NCBI RefSeq assembly: GCF_032854445.1
Contig: NC_088306.1
Location: forward strand, 1,242,501 to 1,306,500
Reading direction: 5' to 3'
DNA length: 64,000 nt
Source of the DNA: Liolophura sinensis
Lineage: Eukaryota > Mollusca > Polyplacophora > Chitonida > Chitonidae
Below are positions 44,301 through 58,900 of this stretch, piece by piece. Both the position numbers and the translations under genes were made by a program. Numbering within the stretch: the stretch's first letter is position 1; every line of letters starts with the position of its first letter. Under the pieces are notes generated by a model. That model saw nothing but the letters and a program-made list of their open reading frames with translations. It had not been told where the DNA came from and made no database searches.

Positions 44301-46440
44301 TTAAACAATTGTTTTTTTTAACAATCCGGGTAACAAACAGTATAGTACAAATGCTATAATTCCTGAATGGATGACCGTAAACACGCAGCCCAGGTACAGT
44401 TCATAGAGATATTTGCTACAGAAAGGAACACGACAGTAACAGTCGACAGAATTTCAGTATGTTAAAGTGCAGTTCGTAAGTACTGAAACTTAAGTATAAT
44501 CACCTCAGGTATACCTGATGATCGTACGACCTCCATGTATAAATAGATGTGTTTACAAATGTATACCAACAAACAATCCGAGCATCTAGCAGATCCTCAG
44601 ACAAGAATAATGTCCGAAGGACTGCTTTGAATTTATATCATGGCAGTCAATTTTGTGTATGGGCAGAAACCGGCGGGCCTGGGAGTAAACCACCGACCTC
44701 TGACAAGTTCCTGACGAACAAGTTTACCCACATGTAATGTAGAGATGCGCATACCATAATGGAGAGGAAAAGTGGCCTTGTACTGGACTTAGACAGTGCA
44801 AACGGCCTCATTCCAGCATCTCTTGAAACTATTGACTGCTTCTCTTTGTGTGAATGCGCCTGAATTTCGTACTTCAGGCCTATAGATATACTTTCTTAGT
44901 GCCGTGGTGGTTTGTGTTATACGTCGTTTTGGGAAATGGCCTTGTGATTATTGGCCTGGCTGCGGCGTCCATTTTGGCTCGCGGTCGGCTGGTAGACGAA
45001 TGTCTTTTTCAACGCATAGATTCACAAGCACCATCGACTGTTCCATTTCACGAAGGTCCCAAAAAGTAATGACAGAAAAATAACTTAGACATACTCTGAC
45101 CAAGGGTGGGTTAGAATCAACATCTCGTGTTCTGTAGCGATTGAAAAGACGCGCACCTGCTTGAACCAGTCGGTCACAACTCCCTTTATGTATTATAATC
45201 TAAACAATTCGCTCATTACAGTTGAACATTTTGCTTTGTCTTGGGAGTTCTATTGATCGTAGAAAGGTATCTTGAGGTTTGGAAGGTAGGTTGATGTCCA
45301 GCTGGAAAAAAGTTTCTGCTTCGCAGGAGACAATTTCAGTTTTTCAATAGAACTTTTGATGGGCTACAGTACTAAGTGCTAGTATTTTGTTGTATATTTT
45401 CAGCAACACTTTTACCTTGGGAAATAGATGAAAATGAGATTTAATTGTTATGTTAGAAGAAAAATGTTTTAAAAAGCATGTTTTAAATTGTTTTCATTTC
45501 ACTTGGTACATGTAGCTAGTTATTTCATTCCGTTATACGTCTAACAAATGCAACAAGGTGAGATATACACGCGCTATATGCAGAGCTCTTCTGTATATTA
45601 CTATCTTAAAAAGGAAGACATTTTGGTTTTTGTAGATATACACACACCATATGCCGTTAACCATATAGGGGAATCGTATCTATAGGACGGAAGTTATAGT
45701 GAAATGTTGTTGTCAGGAACTCCAGAGTATCACGTAAAGAGTTGAGTCCATGAACTGATTTGACTACCGACAGCTTAGAAAGGCTTCTATATAATTACAG
45801 CTAGGCCAATGTAGTGTTTCACAGGCCTACAGCTTTATTTGTCGGGCCTTTACTTGAAGACGTTATCTTGTGATAGAAGCTGACAACTTTACTACAATCT
45901 CGTTTTTATTTCCTTTCATTTTTTCACCAAAATATCCATAACAAGGTTGATGCATTTTGTAGACAGACCTACACGCTTACATGGAGGCCTACTTGTCTAC
46001 AAATTGAATAGAGATGTAAGACAAATTGAAATTAAATAAATCTACAGTCCTATTCATAAATGTTCTTTCTATTCAATTAAAATTTATTTATTTATTTGTG
46101 TTGTTTCTTGTTCAGACAATCTTTTTTTTATCATATTCCTATTAATAAAGCTTTAGGAAATTAATGATCAAAGAAATAATATACCAGTAAACAAATTAGT
46201 GAGGCGTAGTTCGGATGATGGGGAAATGGAAAATTTGTTTTGAAACTAGAGTGGGCGGACTATTCATACACTTTTGAGGTTATTCATGTGCAAACTTAGT
46301 TAGGTTCAATGTTTAGTAAATAAAGGACGATAACTTTCTTGCAACAAATTAAACTTTCTTGTTACACATAGTCGTGTCAATTTCACTTCGTTTTAAGTTA
46401 CAGGGTTTAATGGTCTTTGTTTGTAGAAATCCGAACTAAG

Positions 46441-46871
46441 TATGTACGCTTGCGCAGACTGGTGAGCACGTGGTTATCGGCAGCCAATGAAAAGCGTCTA
46501 GTCGGTGTCACCGCCAAGCTCGTTTTTGGAAGCAGGAATAGCGAAACTCGACTGTTTATGACGGGCCAGATCCGAGGCTGATCCTGAATGAACGGTTATG
46601 GCGATCAAATCGTCATTTTTATCGGGTGGTCGCAAATGAACAGGATCGTCAGATCGGCTCGGTCCAGGCCCCGTGTTTGTTAATTTTATTCTCAGTTATC
46701 TGGTTCAGTTTGGATGAGTCCATGAATGGACGCCATTTTGGCCGGGGTTTAAACCAGCAGAGGTAACCTGCAACCGGGGTCCATATCTGGGAAATTCGCG
46801 TCCAACTCGCCTCATCTTTCGGTGTCAGACCGAAAAGAGTAAGGTTAAAGCCCTGGCCCGGTTCTCAGGAC
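46441..46871 (+). promoter_or_regulatory. 5' region of the unidentified plus-strand gene
   Basis: This stretch is richer in CpG than its surroundings, with CCAAT at 46484-46488 and a GCGCAGAC half-site upstream. It runs without a break into the ATG at 46872. It probably contains the promoter and 5' UTR. No TATA box is clear near the start. Confidence 0.4.
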
Positions 46872-46917
46872 ATGGCGAACTCTAACACAACCCTTGCCAG
46901 CCTCTGGATTGACGATG
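46872..46917 (+). CDS. Unidentified gene, exon 1 (coding part)
   Basis: The ATG is followed by G (GGACATGG, G at -3) and codes 15 residues plus one base, ending at donor G/GTAAAT. It directly follows the CpG-richer upstream region, as expected for a first coding exon. Confidence 0.62.
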
Positions 46918-49900
46918 GTAAATGTTTACCCACCACCCCGACCCCTTTTCAACCTGCACTTTTGCAGCCATGCAAAATTTTCGAGGGTCATGTCAGTTCT
47001 CCTTGCAACAACAACATCTTCAAATACCCTCGCATCTGTCACGGCAAATCTCTAATCTTAAACCACAATTGTCATGTTTGTTACCGTAGACTAAGAGAAA
47101 GTAACTTGTTTTTAAGATTTAGCCCGTCTCATATTTCCAAACTTTTTTGTTGAGATTTGTCGACTTTTTCATTTGGTAGGCCACCAGGATTTGAATGTCA
47201 TGCTGGTATACCAATAAATTAATGTCAGCAAACCATTAATAGGTCTGAATTTAATGTTAATTTGGTGGTAAATGTAACTAAGTAAATTTTATGGCATCTG
47301 GTGTCAGTTGCACTTCGGTGTTAACTATGTGGAAAGGTAACGGGCTTCTCCACACTAGTAAACAGAATTTGTTAGGGTCTGGAAATTATTACTACTATCA
47401 AAAGTCCATCACCTAGAACTATGCAACTTCCCTATAGCTAGTCTACATGGCACTTCCACTTTTCTTCCACCTGTAACACATTATGTGACGTATCCGCGCA
47501 GCCATTTGTTTTTTCTCTCTCTTTTTGCGCAGCCTCACATTTGAGAAATGGCTGATGCATGGTGGGATCCAAACACGTGTTGTGTGGAAATAGATCTAAA
47601 AGAATTACGACAATGGAGAGTTTTGCAAAAAAAAAAAAATGCAAAAATTGTCAGTGGGATTCTAACTGCATACCAACAATGATAATCAAAATCTAGTTTT
47701 TAAATACGGAGTTTTGGTTCTAGGTGTGGCCAGTTCTTGTTGCAGCCGTTTACAGTTAGATTTCCCATGAATCAGTTCACAATTTCCACCCAAGAGGTTG
47801 ACATTTCTCCAAAAGGTTGCACGAGCTGCTACAGATGACCTGATGTGGCAATAAGGCATAATCATTCATTCATTCTACAGATGACGTAACGTGAACTATA
47901 CCGTGGAGACTAACTATAGGGAAGTTGCATACTTCTAGGTAATTGATTTCTGCTAATATGAAGGATTGTACACACCGTAATCTATATCCTCAAACAGTAC
48001 AATGGCCTTAGTTTGAGTAGAATGTGTGACCTGATTAGATTAGTAGTCCTGGAAGATTAGTGTCATGAATACTGAAGGGGAAATAGACATTATTGTAACT
48101 TCAAGGTGACTTTAGGTCCACTTTAGTTGTTTAAGCGAATAAATACATTTCTGTTCATCTTTTACCTGTAAACAAAAGGTTATATACCAAATTGTCAACA
48201 GTCAGTATCCAGCCATGATCAAGTCTTACATGTATGTGGGGAAGGTGTGTCGGAAATGGTCGTGGATTTCCCCCAGGCTCTGCCCGGTTTCCTCTTTCCT
48301 TAACGCTGGTCGCTGTTGTATCAGTGCAGTATTCTTGAGTAAAGCATATAACACCAATCAAATAAATAAAATACGTCTTACAGGGGATCACTTGAAATAT
48401 AGGAAAGCTTAAGGCAGCTATAATTACTGGGTAGATTATCTTCCTTTAATATTGAGTCCTGGAAATTGAAATATGAGCTTTACACTATTTCCAGGAATTA
48501 TGATGCATGTAGTTATTAAGAAGCTGACGGTGGAATTCTGTTTGTGAAAAGTTAATCCAGTGTTTGACCTGAATTATCTGTCATTTAAGATGTGATGTGT
48601 TCTGAATTAAGCCATTGAAGCACTCTAAGTGATGTTTCATGTATTCTGGTCAACTGGATGTCTGGCAAATTAGATAAATAACATTTATGTACAGGTCTTG
48701 TTATGTCATAATGCCATAACAGCCATGCAGTAACATCATCAGTGGCTCAATCTGTAGTGCATTTCTGGATTTGTTGATAACTTGTATTAAATGTGCAAAC
48801 TGTGACAGTTTTGATAGGTGACAGTTAATAATGACACCTTTTTGGTTAAATATAATGGAAGGACAACAGTTATGGTAAATCACCAGTTCATTTGGCCTGA
48901 TTCAGAGTTTTTGTTAATCTTAGTGAGGATAAAAAAAGTATAAGTAATATTTCATGGCTTTTATTTGCTGCATGAAATGGATTTTTAGTCAAAATTTTAG
49001 ATCTGTTATAGAATTGCCCTGTAAACGATTACTATTGAATTCATTGACTTTAAGCAACAATAAGGCAAGGAAACAACGAGTAATGACTGATGAAAGTGCT
49101 GCATTGAAAGAGTCAGTGGGGCCTGTGGAGTTTGCTCTTTTGAATGTTATAAATTCATGCAAAGGAGACCCCATGCTCGTCTTTTAAAGTCTAGTATGGA
49201 AAAATGTCATCCTGGATTACAAAGTCTCCATTGTGACGCAGTGGATAACAGGACAGGCACCTTCCTCTCTCCATGTAGAGATATCTGATATCTATACATG
49301 TAGGTTTGCACCTAGTCTGTCTGTTGGCGAGGCTGTCACAAAACAGTTTTCCGGCATTTTCAACGTGGTTAATCATATAGAATTGAAAGTTGATACATAG
49401 CTTGACCATGATAGGTTTTGTGCATTTCATCCATTTTCGATAAACTTTATTCAAGTTGTGGACTTGGACATAGCTGTATGAATTTTGGACACATTTGCAA
49501 AAGCTTCCATAATGCTTGTTCATTTACACTCGATATCTTTTGCACTCCTCAGCTTTCTGCCATGACATAATCATTTCATAAAAGATGCCAAGCGTCATCC
49601 TGTCCTTGATACCCTTTTCACTCTGGCTTTTGCAGACTATTCTCCATCTACAGTTGAATTTCCATCAGTCTCTTCAGATTCCTAGTTTCCTGTCATTGCC
49701 TGCACATCGTGTTACTCCTTGATGTGGAATCCTTATTTTGCTGAAAGCCAAAATATTGATGATAAAAATGAAATTGTTTTCCACCAATTTTGCAAAACAT
49801 TCTGACGAGAAACCAGAAATCACGTGTCATTACAATATTGCAGCCAAAGCCTGCTGTCTTGTCAGTAACAGGAAGCTGACGAGATTCTGTGAGTTCAGCT

Positions 49901-52900
49901 GAGGAAGTGTAGTCCTAACGGATTGTCCAGCCAGGTTAAAACCTGTCCATGTTGTGGTTGTTGCAGGTGGAGTTGGGAGCCCCATCAAGCTCCTGGCTGG
50001 CACCTCTACCAAAGGCTCCGGTGCTAATGCCTCTGAGCTCAAAGAAGACATCATGAAGTTTTACAAGGAATCCGGATTAGAACCTGTGGCTAAGGAGGTG
50101 GGTAGCAATTGTGGATGTCTTCAGAAAAGTCTGATTTTTTGTTCTACATGACAAATTTGTGTTGGGGACAGAAATGTGGTCTTCAGCACGCAATCTCTAG
50201 TCATGTTCAAAGATGTCCGTAGTAAAAAAGTTGTACGCGGACAATAATGTCTACAGTCATGTCTCAAAGACGACACTGACAGAGGAGGTGCGTTTGTGAA
50301 TGTCTTAAGAGAATTAAATTCTACAACAGTGTTGAGCACAGAAAGATGTGCTCAAGCCCTATTATGTCCTTAGTCTCGAAGGTGTCTTAAATTATGTTAG
50401 TCTCAAGGACGACCCTGAGCACTGTCACAGTGTTCACATTGGTGACCTTGCTAAGAAGGTGTTCATAGATGCAAAACTATCCGTTGTCTCAGAGATATTC
50501 TTTGAGCCATTCTTAGCGACAACACACAAAGCTGTCCTTGGGCACTATATTGTATTGAGATACAGTGTTGTCTCTCGACATAGAAATGACGGCTACAGGG
50601 GCCGCATGCACAAAGCGATCGATACTTGTAAGTTGATTGTTACTGCCATGGTTACGTGTTGCAATGGTAGTTACATTAAACTTAGCCTTCAATCACTTTG
50701 TGCAAGCCCCTGTGGTATCACATTGAAGCTCATCATACATGGCAGTAAAAGACCCTACTCACCTGAATCCAACCATTTGGTTGGGTTGCAAGCTCCCACA
50801 GGGTTGTCCTTGAGATTAACATAACTAAAGACATCTTCGAGACTAAGGACATAATAGTACTTAAGCACATCTTTCTGTGCTAGTTATTGGCGCTTGTTAT
50901 ATTAACTCTCCAAGTCATCTGACCTTAGCCATTTTAAATTATTTCATTCATGTGTGTTTGACTTTCTGACACATTCTGATCTCCGTACGTTTGAAGCCAA
51001 TCCAGGGATTGTTTGAAACGTGGACAGCTCATTGCCATTGATTAGATGTTTGTGGGAATTACATTTGAGTTGAACTCAGTGATTCGACATGGCTGCCAGC
51101 TACCATCTTGAAGTTTTTTTCTTCTGTCTATTGCTGGCTGTGAACTAAGAGAATTGTCTTCAAGCTTCTGTCAAAACCATCATAATTTCCTGCTTAACTA
51201 GAGCTGTATGACCGTAATATCTTAGCCTTGCGAAATGTCAGTTTCAGGCTACTGGCATAAGTTTTACGTAACATTGCAAGTCAAAGTTTTGCTTGTATGT
51301 TGAACTTGAGGTTATACCCTGTATGTGATATTATTATAAACGATTCTTTCAAACAAGTCTTTAGGACATGCTAGGCATGGGAGCAATTCTGACTGTGGAC
51401 AGGGTTCTGAAGGAAACTATGCAGTCCATGGTATGATCAGCTCTCCAACATGCTTTTTGGTTGATTGATTTATTTATTTGATTGGTGTTCTACGCCGTTC
51501 TCAAGAATATTTCTATACATTTGTACACGCCTTTAGGTACTGGTACTGTGAGCTCAGTATGCAATATATACATTGACACCGGCCTGTACGTACTGGTACT
51601 GTACGTTCAGTATGTACTGTATACATTGGCACCAGGCTGTACGTACTGGTACTGTATGTTCACTGTAATGTATACATTGGCACCAGCCTGTACGTACTGG
51701 TACTGTGCGCTCAGTATGTAATGTATACATTGGCACTGGCCTGTACGTTCTGGTACTGTGCGCTTAGTATATAATGTATACATTGGTGCGGGCCTGTACG
51801 TACTGGTACTGTACGTTCAGTATGTAATGTATACTTTGGCACTGGCCAGTATCTACTGGTACTGTGCGCTTAGTATATAATGTATACATTGTTGCGGGCC
51901 TGTACGTACTGGTACTGTACGTTCAGTATGTAATGTATACAGTGGCACGGGCCTGTAGGTACTGGTATTGTACGTTCAGTATGTAATGTATACATTGGCA
52001 CCGGCCTGTACATTCTGGTACTGTATGTTCAGTATGTAATGTATACATTGGCACCGGCCTGTACGTTCTGGTACTGTATGCTCAGTATGTAATGTATACA
52101 GTGGCACCGGCCTGTACGTTCTGGTACTGTATGTTCAGTATGTAATGTACACATTGGCATTGTGATAGTTTTTCTGCAGTAAATATCTGTATGAATACTT
52201 AGGCTGCACGTATACTGTCACCATTCAGAAAAGATCGCGTTTGTATTACACTGTATGTTAGCTGGATGGATAGAGCATATGTAACCAACGAAGGTTCTGT
52301 CATAGCTGACAGAAAGTGAAGTTGCAAGGGATATCTAGGTGTGGCGTGTTCTGTGTTCCATAGTGGGTTTTGCTGTCGAGAGCATCGCCATTGGCAAACC
52401 TTTTGCATTTTGAAAGATAAGGTCCGAGGCTGAATTCCTTTCCTAACTAATTTGCAGGATATTAACGTCTCAGTGAACCATAAAACACAAAATTCTTCAT
52501 GAGTTTTTAGTTTAGACTGAATATATGTAAAGAAATATATGTAAAATATATGTAAGAACAGGGCACTACCCATCCTTGGCAGGTGTATGTAGCCACAAAT
52601 GATACTGTACTCTCCAATGGCTTGGATATCGTTCCAGCCTGATTCAGTGCCTCAGAAAGAATATCACATAACAAAGAAATTATATACTGACAAGGTCTTG
52701 TGTTGGAGACATTCCTGAAGTTATGTGTGTCAGTTATCCTACTTCGCAGGGTTCTCTGCGTATGGTTTGAAACTTCACACAAGTTTCAGTTTACTACATC
52801 ATAGTATCTCCTTCAGGTTGGCCTGGTAGTGTAGGCCTACTGTGGCAAAGGGTTCAGGCTCGCGCTAGGGTTTGTCCAGTTTCCATCACCAATAATCTTG

Positions 52901-55900
52901 ACAGCCGTAAACTTTGTGCGAATTTGTGGAATTCTGCTATTGTTACCAATCTGTAGTTCGATTTGCAACAATAACAAAAGTATTTATAGGTAAGAAAGAA
53001 AATTTTTTTTTTTTTTTATGTTTATGGCCTGGAATAATTGATTCAGTTACATTTCTAACTTTAGTAGCGGTCTTCTCCTCTTTATTTTGGTAATACAAAT
53101 TTTTAGCAATTATAATCCATTAATTGTGTTTTGTATTAGGTGATGAAAACTGGACCTCGTGGAATAACTTAGGGATAGGGAACAAAATATTTGATCTTTT
53201 TTACTTGACTATAATCACCCTTGTGGAATGTTTATCACTAGGCTTGTTCTGCGTCTTAGAGATATTTTCTGCACAGATTTTGTTTGAACGATTTTTTTTT
53301 TTTTTGATTTTTGTTTTGGTAGAAAGAGAACAATCCATGGAAATTCAGCAGTAAGGCTTCAATTTCATTGGATAAGCTGTGCTTGTGTGTGATCAATCAA
53401 ATGTAAGATTGTGCAATTCAAATCTGAAATTGTTGAGCATGAACTAATGTTGTAAAGCATGATTGCCATGAAAAATGTTTTAGGATAGATTACGCCGTGA
53501 CTTTTGGGTTTACATGTACATTAAAACTTGTGTAAATTGACCATGCCCTGTGCAGCGAAAAAATGTTAGTTTTGACAAGATGTAAGGTTCCATGTACAAC
53601 AACTGTCCCTTTCTTGTATAGGTCGTACAGATGTCACTAATAATATATTAAGGTGAATTTAATTTGATTTTTCTCAAAATTAATTTCTTTAAGTACGTAG
53701 GAGAATGTTTTTCCTATTCTTCAAGGTGGAATTGCTTCTGCCATAGGGTAAGGCTGACGATAGATGGTCCAACATTGAAATCTTCTTGACTGGCCAAGTT
53801 GAACTTAACCAGTTGGGCATTTCTACACATCTCTTTCTCTGTATTGGTAGGTCAGTGAACGATGGTTGATTCAGTGAAATATGGGAAACAATGTGACAAA
53901 AAGCGACTAGAATGCATTATTTGATATCCTGAATTGCTTGATGAGATCTTTAGATTAACATTATGAGAAGTGTACCAATCAAAATCAAGTTTGAGAGAAT
54001 GTCTTCATGACTGTAATATTCAAACTCTTCACTCGGGATTTTCACCTTTCTCTGTCACCTCCTCCCCCAGCGGTGATGAAGGGGAGGGGTGGTATTTGGC
54101 CAACAGCATGCCGTGTTGGTTTGTAGAAAGTCGATTAACATGTAGTAGATACAATGGGGACTTGAAAGTGCAGTTGGTTTTTAAGTGTTAGTTATTCAAG
54201 TGTTTGTTATTCAGCACAAATAACATGAGTTGTAAATGGAGATAAAAGCAGACCAAACTGTATGATCGGTATTGACAAGATGTCAGTGGTTAGAGGTGTC
54301 GGCATTGACAAGTTTCACTGTATCAGTATCATCAGTATAATCAATATTATCAGTATCATCAATATCATCAGTATCGTCAGCATCATCGATATCATCAATA
54401 TGTAAGTCTTCATGTTCTTGTGAAGAAACAACAAAATTGGCCACATGTTTAGAAAGTGTGAGGACTGTGTGCCAGGATGTACATGTATAGTGTGCAGTTT
54501 TGCATGATTACATTTCTTTCTGGGCTCAGACTGTCTAATTAATTTGTCACCAATTTCAGTGCTCTTGCGTGTTAAAAAAAAAGGAGAAAAAAGTAAGTGC
54601 TCCAGACTCCATTTAGCAGTGAGCATACAGAAGTCCTGAAAGCTGCACGAGTTACCTGCAGAAATTCATTGTTACAAAGGGACAGGGAAAGACATAGATG
54701 TGTATGCGTGATGCAGGAACAGTTGTTGAGCTGCTTGGTGTTGAATGCTCCCTTGCCCAAATACTGATAGATGTTTAATATAGATGCTCACAAATATGTG
54801 TATGAGCTTTCTTGTCTGTATTAAATTATATCGGGCAGATTTTGTTAAATACACAAAAGGATCAAAGATTAAAAATAGAACCCTGTGATAAAAAAAAAAA
54901 GGTATTGACTGACCACTTCCTGTGAGGCTCTTTGTGTAAATGATCGTTGTTGGACTCTGATCTATTCATAAATCTTTCAGGAGATAAAAAAAAGCATACT
55001 TGATACACTTGTTTTGTGTTTCTTGATACGGAGTATATGATGTGGCCCAACATATAAAAGAGCAAAAAGCCTATCAGTTTTCTTTTTGGGGATTAAAAAT
55101 AGCTTTAAACTACAGGTTTCCTAAGGCCCCAGTGGTCAGTCTGGAAATCAAGTAGCCTTCTGTGATTATGTCAGCGAGGGTAGCTGTGAGAGCAATTTTG
55201 TTAGGGGGAGGATCTGACTTCTGGGCATTAAGCTGTTCCCACGTTACCAGTATGTTCATTGATGTCACTTCTGAATAATTACAAAAATGAAATGCATAAA
55301 ACTGAGAGGTTATTAAGAATATAAACTCTTCATTTTCCTTTAACCTGTACTCTTTGTTTTGTAGTACCATTAACTTCAAGTAACTCGGAAACAAAAATTA
55401 TGGTAATGTGGAAAACACAGCAAATTATTCTCATATTTTTTCTTCTTTTTTTTTTTATTTTTTTTTTTTTGTTACAAATTTTGGTGTTTTGGTCGTATAT
55501 CTCCAAATTACCCCTCTGTTTTATGCAATTTTTAGAATTGCCATCACTTGTGGACGTTCCAGCTATGCAAGTTGTTTTGACGCCTGTATTGATGGAGGTT
55601 GCTTAACTTTATTATGTTGGGACCATGGGAAGCTAGTTTGAAGCCATTTTTATCAAGAACAAAACTGAGAAATGCCATGTACTTTTAGCACGCATTCTAA
55701 ACTACGTACCAAGAAGTAACAACCAAATGTTTCCTTTGTCCTTCAAAGCAGTTATAGCAATGGGGTAATTTTGTCAGGAAACGCAAGAGTTCATTAACAG
55801 AGAGTCTGACTTTAGCTTAAGTGTAAACACACAAAGCACACATGTAAGCATACATGAAGTACATGTAGCTGTGGAAACAGTGATTTGTTTGACAGTGGTC

Positions 55901-58900
55901 ATCAGGATTGTAAACGTAGAAACACAGAGTTTGTGGAATTGAAACTTTGCTAAGGAGTCTTAAAAATGTTGCTGCTGCTGCTGCAAAAAAAAAAAATCAT
56001 CTGTGCTAATGTAGAGAAGAATCGTTTGATGTGATAGGACTTTTGATGTTAAAGCAATATCAAACATCTTTATGTCTGGAAATCAATCTGAAGTTTCACT
56101 GGCTTTAAATTTGGCCAGTATCATTAAAATGATGCTTGAATGTGGTTGAATGAGGCTTTCAGCATTTATATAAGTGTCTATCTGTACTGCTTTTCACTAC
56201 ATGAGGCTGTTTGTTGTGTTACGTTAAGGAAAAAAAAAACGCATAACTGCAGAACCCAAATCCTCTTCCTATGTCTTAGGTTCGTGGGGGCCTGTGTTCA
56301 TGGCAGGAGGGTCACAATGATATAAATCTAAGTGACACGGAACTAAAACACTGCTGTCCAATAAATTATTTCTGACTGCTGAAACTGTTCTTGACACACC
56401 CGAGCATCCTCTTGCAGGATTCAGGCTTCAGTGAGGCGTTGAACACCATTATAATAAACAAATTAAACAAGAAAGTTAGAGAGGCTTTACTGGAGATTTT
56501 TGACAAAGGATCGATCATAACAAAGCAGTTATTTTAGAAAATAGCCAAAATAATTTAATACTTTTAATAAAATATTAGCATGGTGTGAGCAGACATTACC
56601 ATTCAGAATAAGTAGTTCCTGAAATTATTGTTGCATTATAGTTTTTTCAAATATTACATCAATTTTAACATAGCAAGGTACGAGTCTGATATGTACTGAA
56701 AGGCAATAATTTGAGGTATTCTTGGTAAATACAGAAAATTTGATTTGACCAGTGAATATGGATTTCTATACTAGAACCTCTCTAAGGGATTACACAGTAA
56801 TTTCATAATAATTTTTTGACCACTGACAATGAGTGGTAAGTCTTAAAATGACACAGAGCATCATCGGTGGGAAGAGAAATTCAACAGATAAAAAGCGCAA
56901 GATGGCCAGTAGTGTAGAGTAGTACAGTGTGTAAAGTAACGCTGCTAAACGGTTTGTGTGAGAATGCTGTGAGGGTTATTGGCAGGAGAGCTCTAGCTCA
57001 TTGAGGGACCCTTTTGTAGGCCAGGTTCGGGCTCTGTTCTCGCCCACCTGCCTCCTGTTTACATGACAATGGACACACGTGGAGTTAGCTGGATGTACAC
57101 TGACTGCTGCCTACTGCAGGGACCAGGTAGCTGTACACCGACTGCGGCCTGCTGTAGGGGCTAGCTGGATAGCTGTACACTTAGCAGCATTCTCAGGCCC
57201 TTAGGGTACACCACAAAGGAGAGTTCAGGCTAGGGCCACCTGAAGGACAGTAAAGGGGCAACAGAAGCTTAGGTAACCAAGGGAGTTAGGGGTAGCTTTA
57301 GCCCTTGGGTGCAGGACAAAGGTGGGCTGAGGCTGGGAGGCGTTTGGGGGGAGAGGGGTAGGGGAGAGGGGGCTAAAAGCATGACAAAGGGGCCAGCTGA
57401 CAGGCAGTGCAGATAATGAAGTTTGGGTCACAGACACAATGGACTTCCTCACAGCTTAGTTCACACAAACTTTAACTTAGTTCATTCAACTCAGGAGAGT
57501 CTGCTTCAGGGCCTTTATAGGTGTAGTTTTCTGCACTGGAAATCGGGATATTCAGTGGAAAATCCTGGATCAGTGATGTGGATGTGAACTGTTAGACTGT
57601 TAAAGTTTTTCTGCCTTCGTTCTGGACAGATAGCAGTTTTTGTACGTATCTGCTGCTCCTACTGTTTTGATTTCCTGCCTCAGGTTCATTGAAATAAGCC
57701 GTGAAATCTGGGTTCAGTAACATACAAAGTCAGTTGCTTGACTTTCCCTGCTCCACATTGGACAGGTCATCTTCCCGGACGGTATTTAAATGAACATTGT
57801 TACCTGTTACCGAGTGAAAGTTCAGTATTATTCATTTCCTTGGATGAAATCCGAACTATTCTCAGTTTGCTGATTCAGGACTGTGCTACCATTTTGAAGC
57901 TTGTTGCTTGAGCTGGCAGTCTTATGTGACAATGAGCTGACTAAATCATCAGTGGATTTTAAGTACAAGTCATTAATGTGATTGTGTTTGGCTGCGCACA
58001 TGTCTACCTGCCAAACTTCCTGGATTGCATCCTGTACCGTCTTTGAAATGCGGTGATAATTGAGCACACTGGGTTTCTAGTTTCTCATTCTCGGGGACAA
58101 TTCCACTCTTAAGCTACTACTCTGGTGGCCTCTCTTTGTGAGTTAAATGGCCATTGTCCATTCTTGAGGAAGTGAGTTTCAGAATATAGTCAGTTTTATA
58201 TTGGCACCTGTACAATTTTATTGTAATCTTTTTGAGGTTGTTTTTCTTAACTGAACTCACTTTCCATTTATACCTACGTGTACATATATACATATTCATG
58301 GTTGATCATTTGTAGCCTTTAGAATTGTTCAGAATCACTTGGTATTGCTTATGTGTATGGTTTAAAAGCACATGTAGATTTTTCTAGACATAAGTTTGCT
58401 GATAAGAGTTAGTACAGTACACATATGTGTTACCATGGGAAAGTGGTGAACTTGTGTTTTTTGTGCCAGTGCTAACCTCCTCTCACTAAAGCTACATGTG
58501 CTTACCCAACAATCACAGTAACAGGGTAGGCCTACAGTTTGGTGGGGGACTAACCCTCCTGTCCTGGTTGTGGCTTATGAAGAGCTCCCTAGGCTGGGAT
58601 GCTGTCTTGTTAATTGCCCTGAAGTAATCAGGTACGGAATCCTGAGCCAGCAGGCTGCTGAGTTCATGCTCATTACCCTATTTCCACGTGCCTTGTTCTG
58701 CATGACAACAACAACGGCACCCAGCTGTTTGGCTCAGAAATCTATTCCCCTCCACCTTTGTTTTGTTTTCTGCTCTCGGCAAGTGATGTAACAATTTGCG
58801 TTCTGTACACGTTCCAAGTGCTACACAAGGTTGACTAACAGTCAGTTGGATGAATTTAGGGGGAAGTACTGAAGTCATATCAGCTGTTCAGCTCACTGAG

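Noticed and set aside
44854-45069. Hydrophobic stretch LYVVLGNGLVIIGL resembling the first helix of a receptor
   Set aside because: It is short, isolated, in old repeat sequence (related to 32150-32530), and no further helices follow.
50348-50824. 158-codon plus-strand frame
   Set aside because: It spans the inverted-repeat arms and nested MITE in an intron, with no recognisable domain.
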